Part shown: piece after piece, positions 5,903-6,473 of the stretch | How the letters are laid out: every line of letters starts with the position of its first letter | How positions within the stretch are numbered: the first letter of the stretch is position 1 | Assembly: GCA_002432555.1 (NCBI GenBank) | Contig: DJFO01000127.1 | Coordinates: forward strand, 11,541-18,013 | DNA from: Marinagarivorans sp. UBA5870 | GTDB taxonomy: Bacteria; Pseudomonadota; Gammaproteobacteria; Pseudomonadales; Cellvibrionaceae | Reading direction: 5' to 3' | Length of the DNA: 6,473 bases | The notes under the pieces: model-generated | Database searches by the model: none | Seen by the model: only the letters and a program-made list of their open reading frames with translations | Told to the model about the DNA's origin: nothing | Translations under genes and position numbers: made by a program

Positions 5903-6229
5903 TGTTGAGCCTATTATTAGTGTTTACATCTGAGCCACATCGGTGGGTGGCCTTATCTTCCTGCTGAGGGCGTCGATTCCGTTGGTGGAAGCGGCCTGTT
6001 ATCGGGTGTGCCGCGGGCGGTTGGCGAACGAGCGGCCCTGCACATCCTGGACATCAACCAGGGTTCCCGACTGCATTACCACGACGAGCATCCGCGGCCC
6101 CGGATCTTCAGAGGCAAAGTGTTCTTATCGACAGCTTCGCGGCTGCGTGCGGCGAGTCATTCTAACGGAAGCGTAACCCCAAGGGGCGCCGTTTTTGCGA
6201 GGCCGTCGCGAATTTTGCGCAAAAAAATA
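5903..6229. other. 327-bp stretch with no convincing gene
   Basis: Between the MFS start and the stop of the right-hand partial gene I find no gene that I can support. A plus-strand frame from an ATG-type start at 5943 to 6176 encodes a Cys/Arg/Ser/Trp-rich peptide with no ribosome binding site and is unlikely to be real. Another plus frame is open from 5921 to the window edge, but it runs antisense through the right-hand gene. On the minus strand, a 30-codon frame from 6091 to 5999 (starting MLVVVMQSG) has high third-position GC but is very short. It could be the remnant of a decayed gene. The promoter of the MFS gene presumably lies here, but I see no clear -35/-10 pair. Confidence 0.5.
5910..5928 (-). 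promoter_or_regulatory. MFS upstream region: ribosome binding site and TGTAAACA octamer
   Basis: On the minus strand, TGTAAACA (5928-5921) is followed by an AT-rich TAATAAT (5919-5913) and a TAGG (5913-5910) that serves as a weak ribosome binding site 7 bases from the ATG. TAATAAT is too close to the start codon to be the -10 of a normal leader. The octamer resembles a half-site of LacI-family operators and is shared, inverted, with the divergent gap at 1465-1472. A second, symmetrical half-site is not clear. Confidence 0.3.
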
Positions 6230-6248
6230 TCACCAGCGGGCGATGGTG
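6221..6248 (-). terminator. Intrinsic terminator overlapping the stop of the right-hand gene
   Basis: On the minus strand, CACCA (6248-6244) pairs with TGGTG (6235-6231) around an 8-base loop and is followed by ATATTTTTTT (6230-6221). The 5-bp stem is short, but the run of seven U residues is the best in the window. The TGA stop codon overlaps the stem's last base, so termination would occur within a few bases of the end of the coding sequence. Confidence 0.55.
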
Positions 6249-6473
6249 TCGGGGAACCTGCGCCGGTCTTCTTCGGTCGCCCGGTCATTGCATTCGCCGC
6301 GCAACCGGCGGGTGGTCTCTCCCGCGTACCGGCCGAGCAGCACGTAACCCTGCCGGCAATACTGCATTTGGAGCATGACTTCCTCGAGCACGGACTGCAG
6401 GTGTTTGGCGCTGGCCTCCGGTCGCGGCTTGCGCCGCACCCGCTCGTCTTGCACACCCTCGGGGGCGGGCCGC
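6230..6473 (-). CDS. Unrecognised small or partial protein, C-terminal 80 residues
   Basis: The frame is open from the right window edge to a TGA at 6230-6232, so the 5' end may lie outside. A GTG at 6454 could start a 74-residue product, but the frame continues upstream and no ribosome binding site is visible. The visible part is rich in Arg and Glu and should be mostly helical: KHLQSVLEEVMLQMQYC, then YVLLGRYAGETTRRLRGEC, then a charged end finishing in DTIARW. Two cysteines are present. There is no membrane segment or signal peptide in the part seen. I chose this frame over the overlapping minus frame at 6456-6157 because that one gives a Cys/Ser/Pro/Arg-rich sequence unlike a folded protein, and because an intrinsic terminator sits exactly at this stop. 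I do not recognise the family. Confidence 0.55.
   Translation of the reverse strand, partial: RPAPEGVQDERVRRKPRPEASAKHLQSVLEEVMLQMQYCRQGYVLLGRYAGETTRRLRGECNDRATEEDRRRFPDTIARW

Overview
This window looks like a piece of a fairly GC-rich gammaproteobacterial chromosome. The firmest evidence is a complete family-B DNA polymerase II (polB) on the minus strand. It aligns closely in my memory with the Escherichia coli enzyme and ends in the same QLGLF clamp-binding tail. I cannot fix the genus. A marine, polysaccharide-degrading gammaproteobacterium of the Cellvibrionales type would fit the mix of genes, but that is a guess.

Layout, left to right. (1) Positions 2-355, plus strand: the C-terminal part of an unrecognised, probably exported protein that starts outside the window. 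(2) Positions 356-501: a convergent gap packed with three perfect hairpins and two copies of a CATCCCTGC nonamer. (3) Positions 502-1359, minus strand: a lipoprotein with two diverged DUF6174-like repeats. (4) Positions 1360-1645: a divergent regulatory gap. (5) Positions 1646-2044, plus strand: a small zinc-binding GFA/CENP-V family protein. (6) Positions 2049-4406, minus strand: polB, whose stop lies 4 bp from the end of the GFA gene, with a long imperfect hairpin built into its last codons. (7) Positions 4407-4570: a gap with an 8-bp tandem repeat and a 9-bp-stem hairpin. (8) Positions 4571-5902, minus strand: a 12-TM MFS transporter related to the AmpG group. (9) Positions 5903-6229: 327 bp with no convincing gene. 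(10) Positions 6230-6473, minus strand: the C-terminal end of an unrecognised protein, with an intrinsic terminator overlapping its stop codon.

The genes do not form an obvious pathway. The MFS gene and polB run in the same direction but are separated by about 164 bp holding a strong hairpin and a possible promoter, so they need not be one operon. I found no tRNA, rRNA, CRISPR array, insertion sequence or integrase. I also see no clear sign of a new multi-gene system. The most unusual features are non-coding: the hairpin cluster, the hairpin inside the polB 3' end, the tandem repeat, and a TGTAAACA octamer shared by two intergenic regions.
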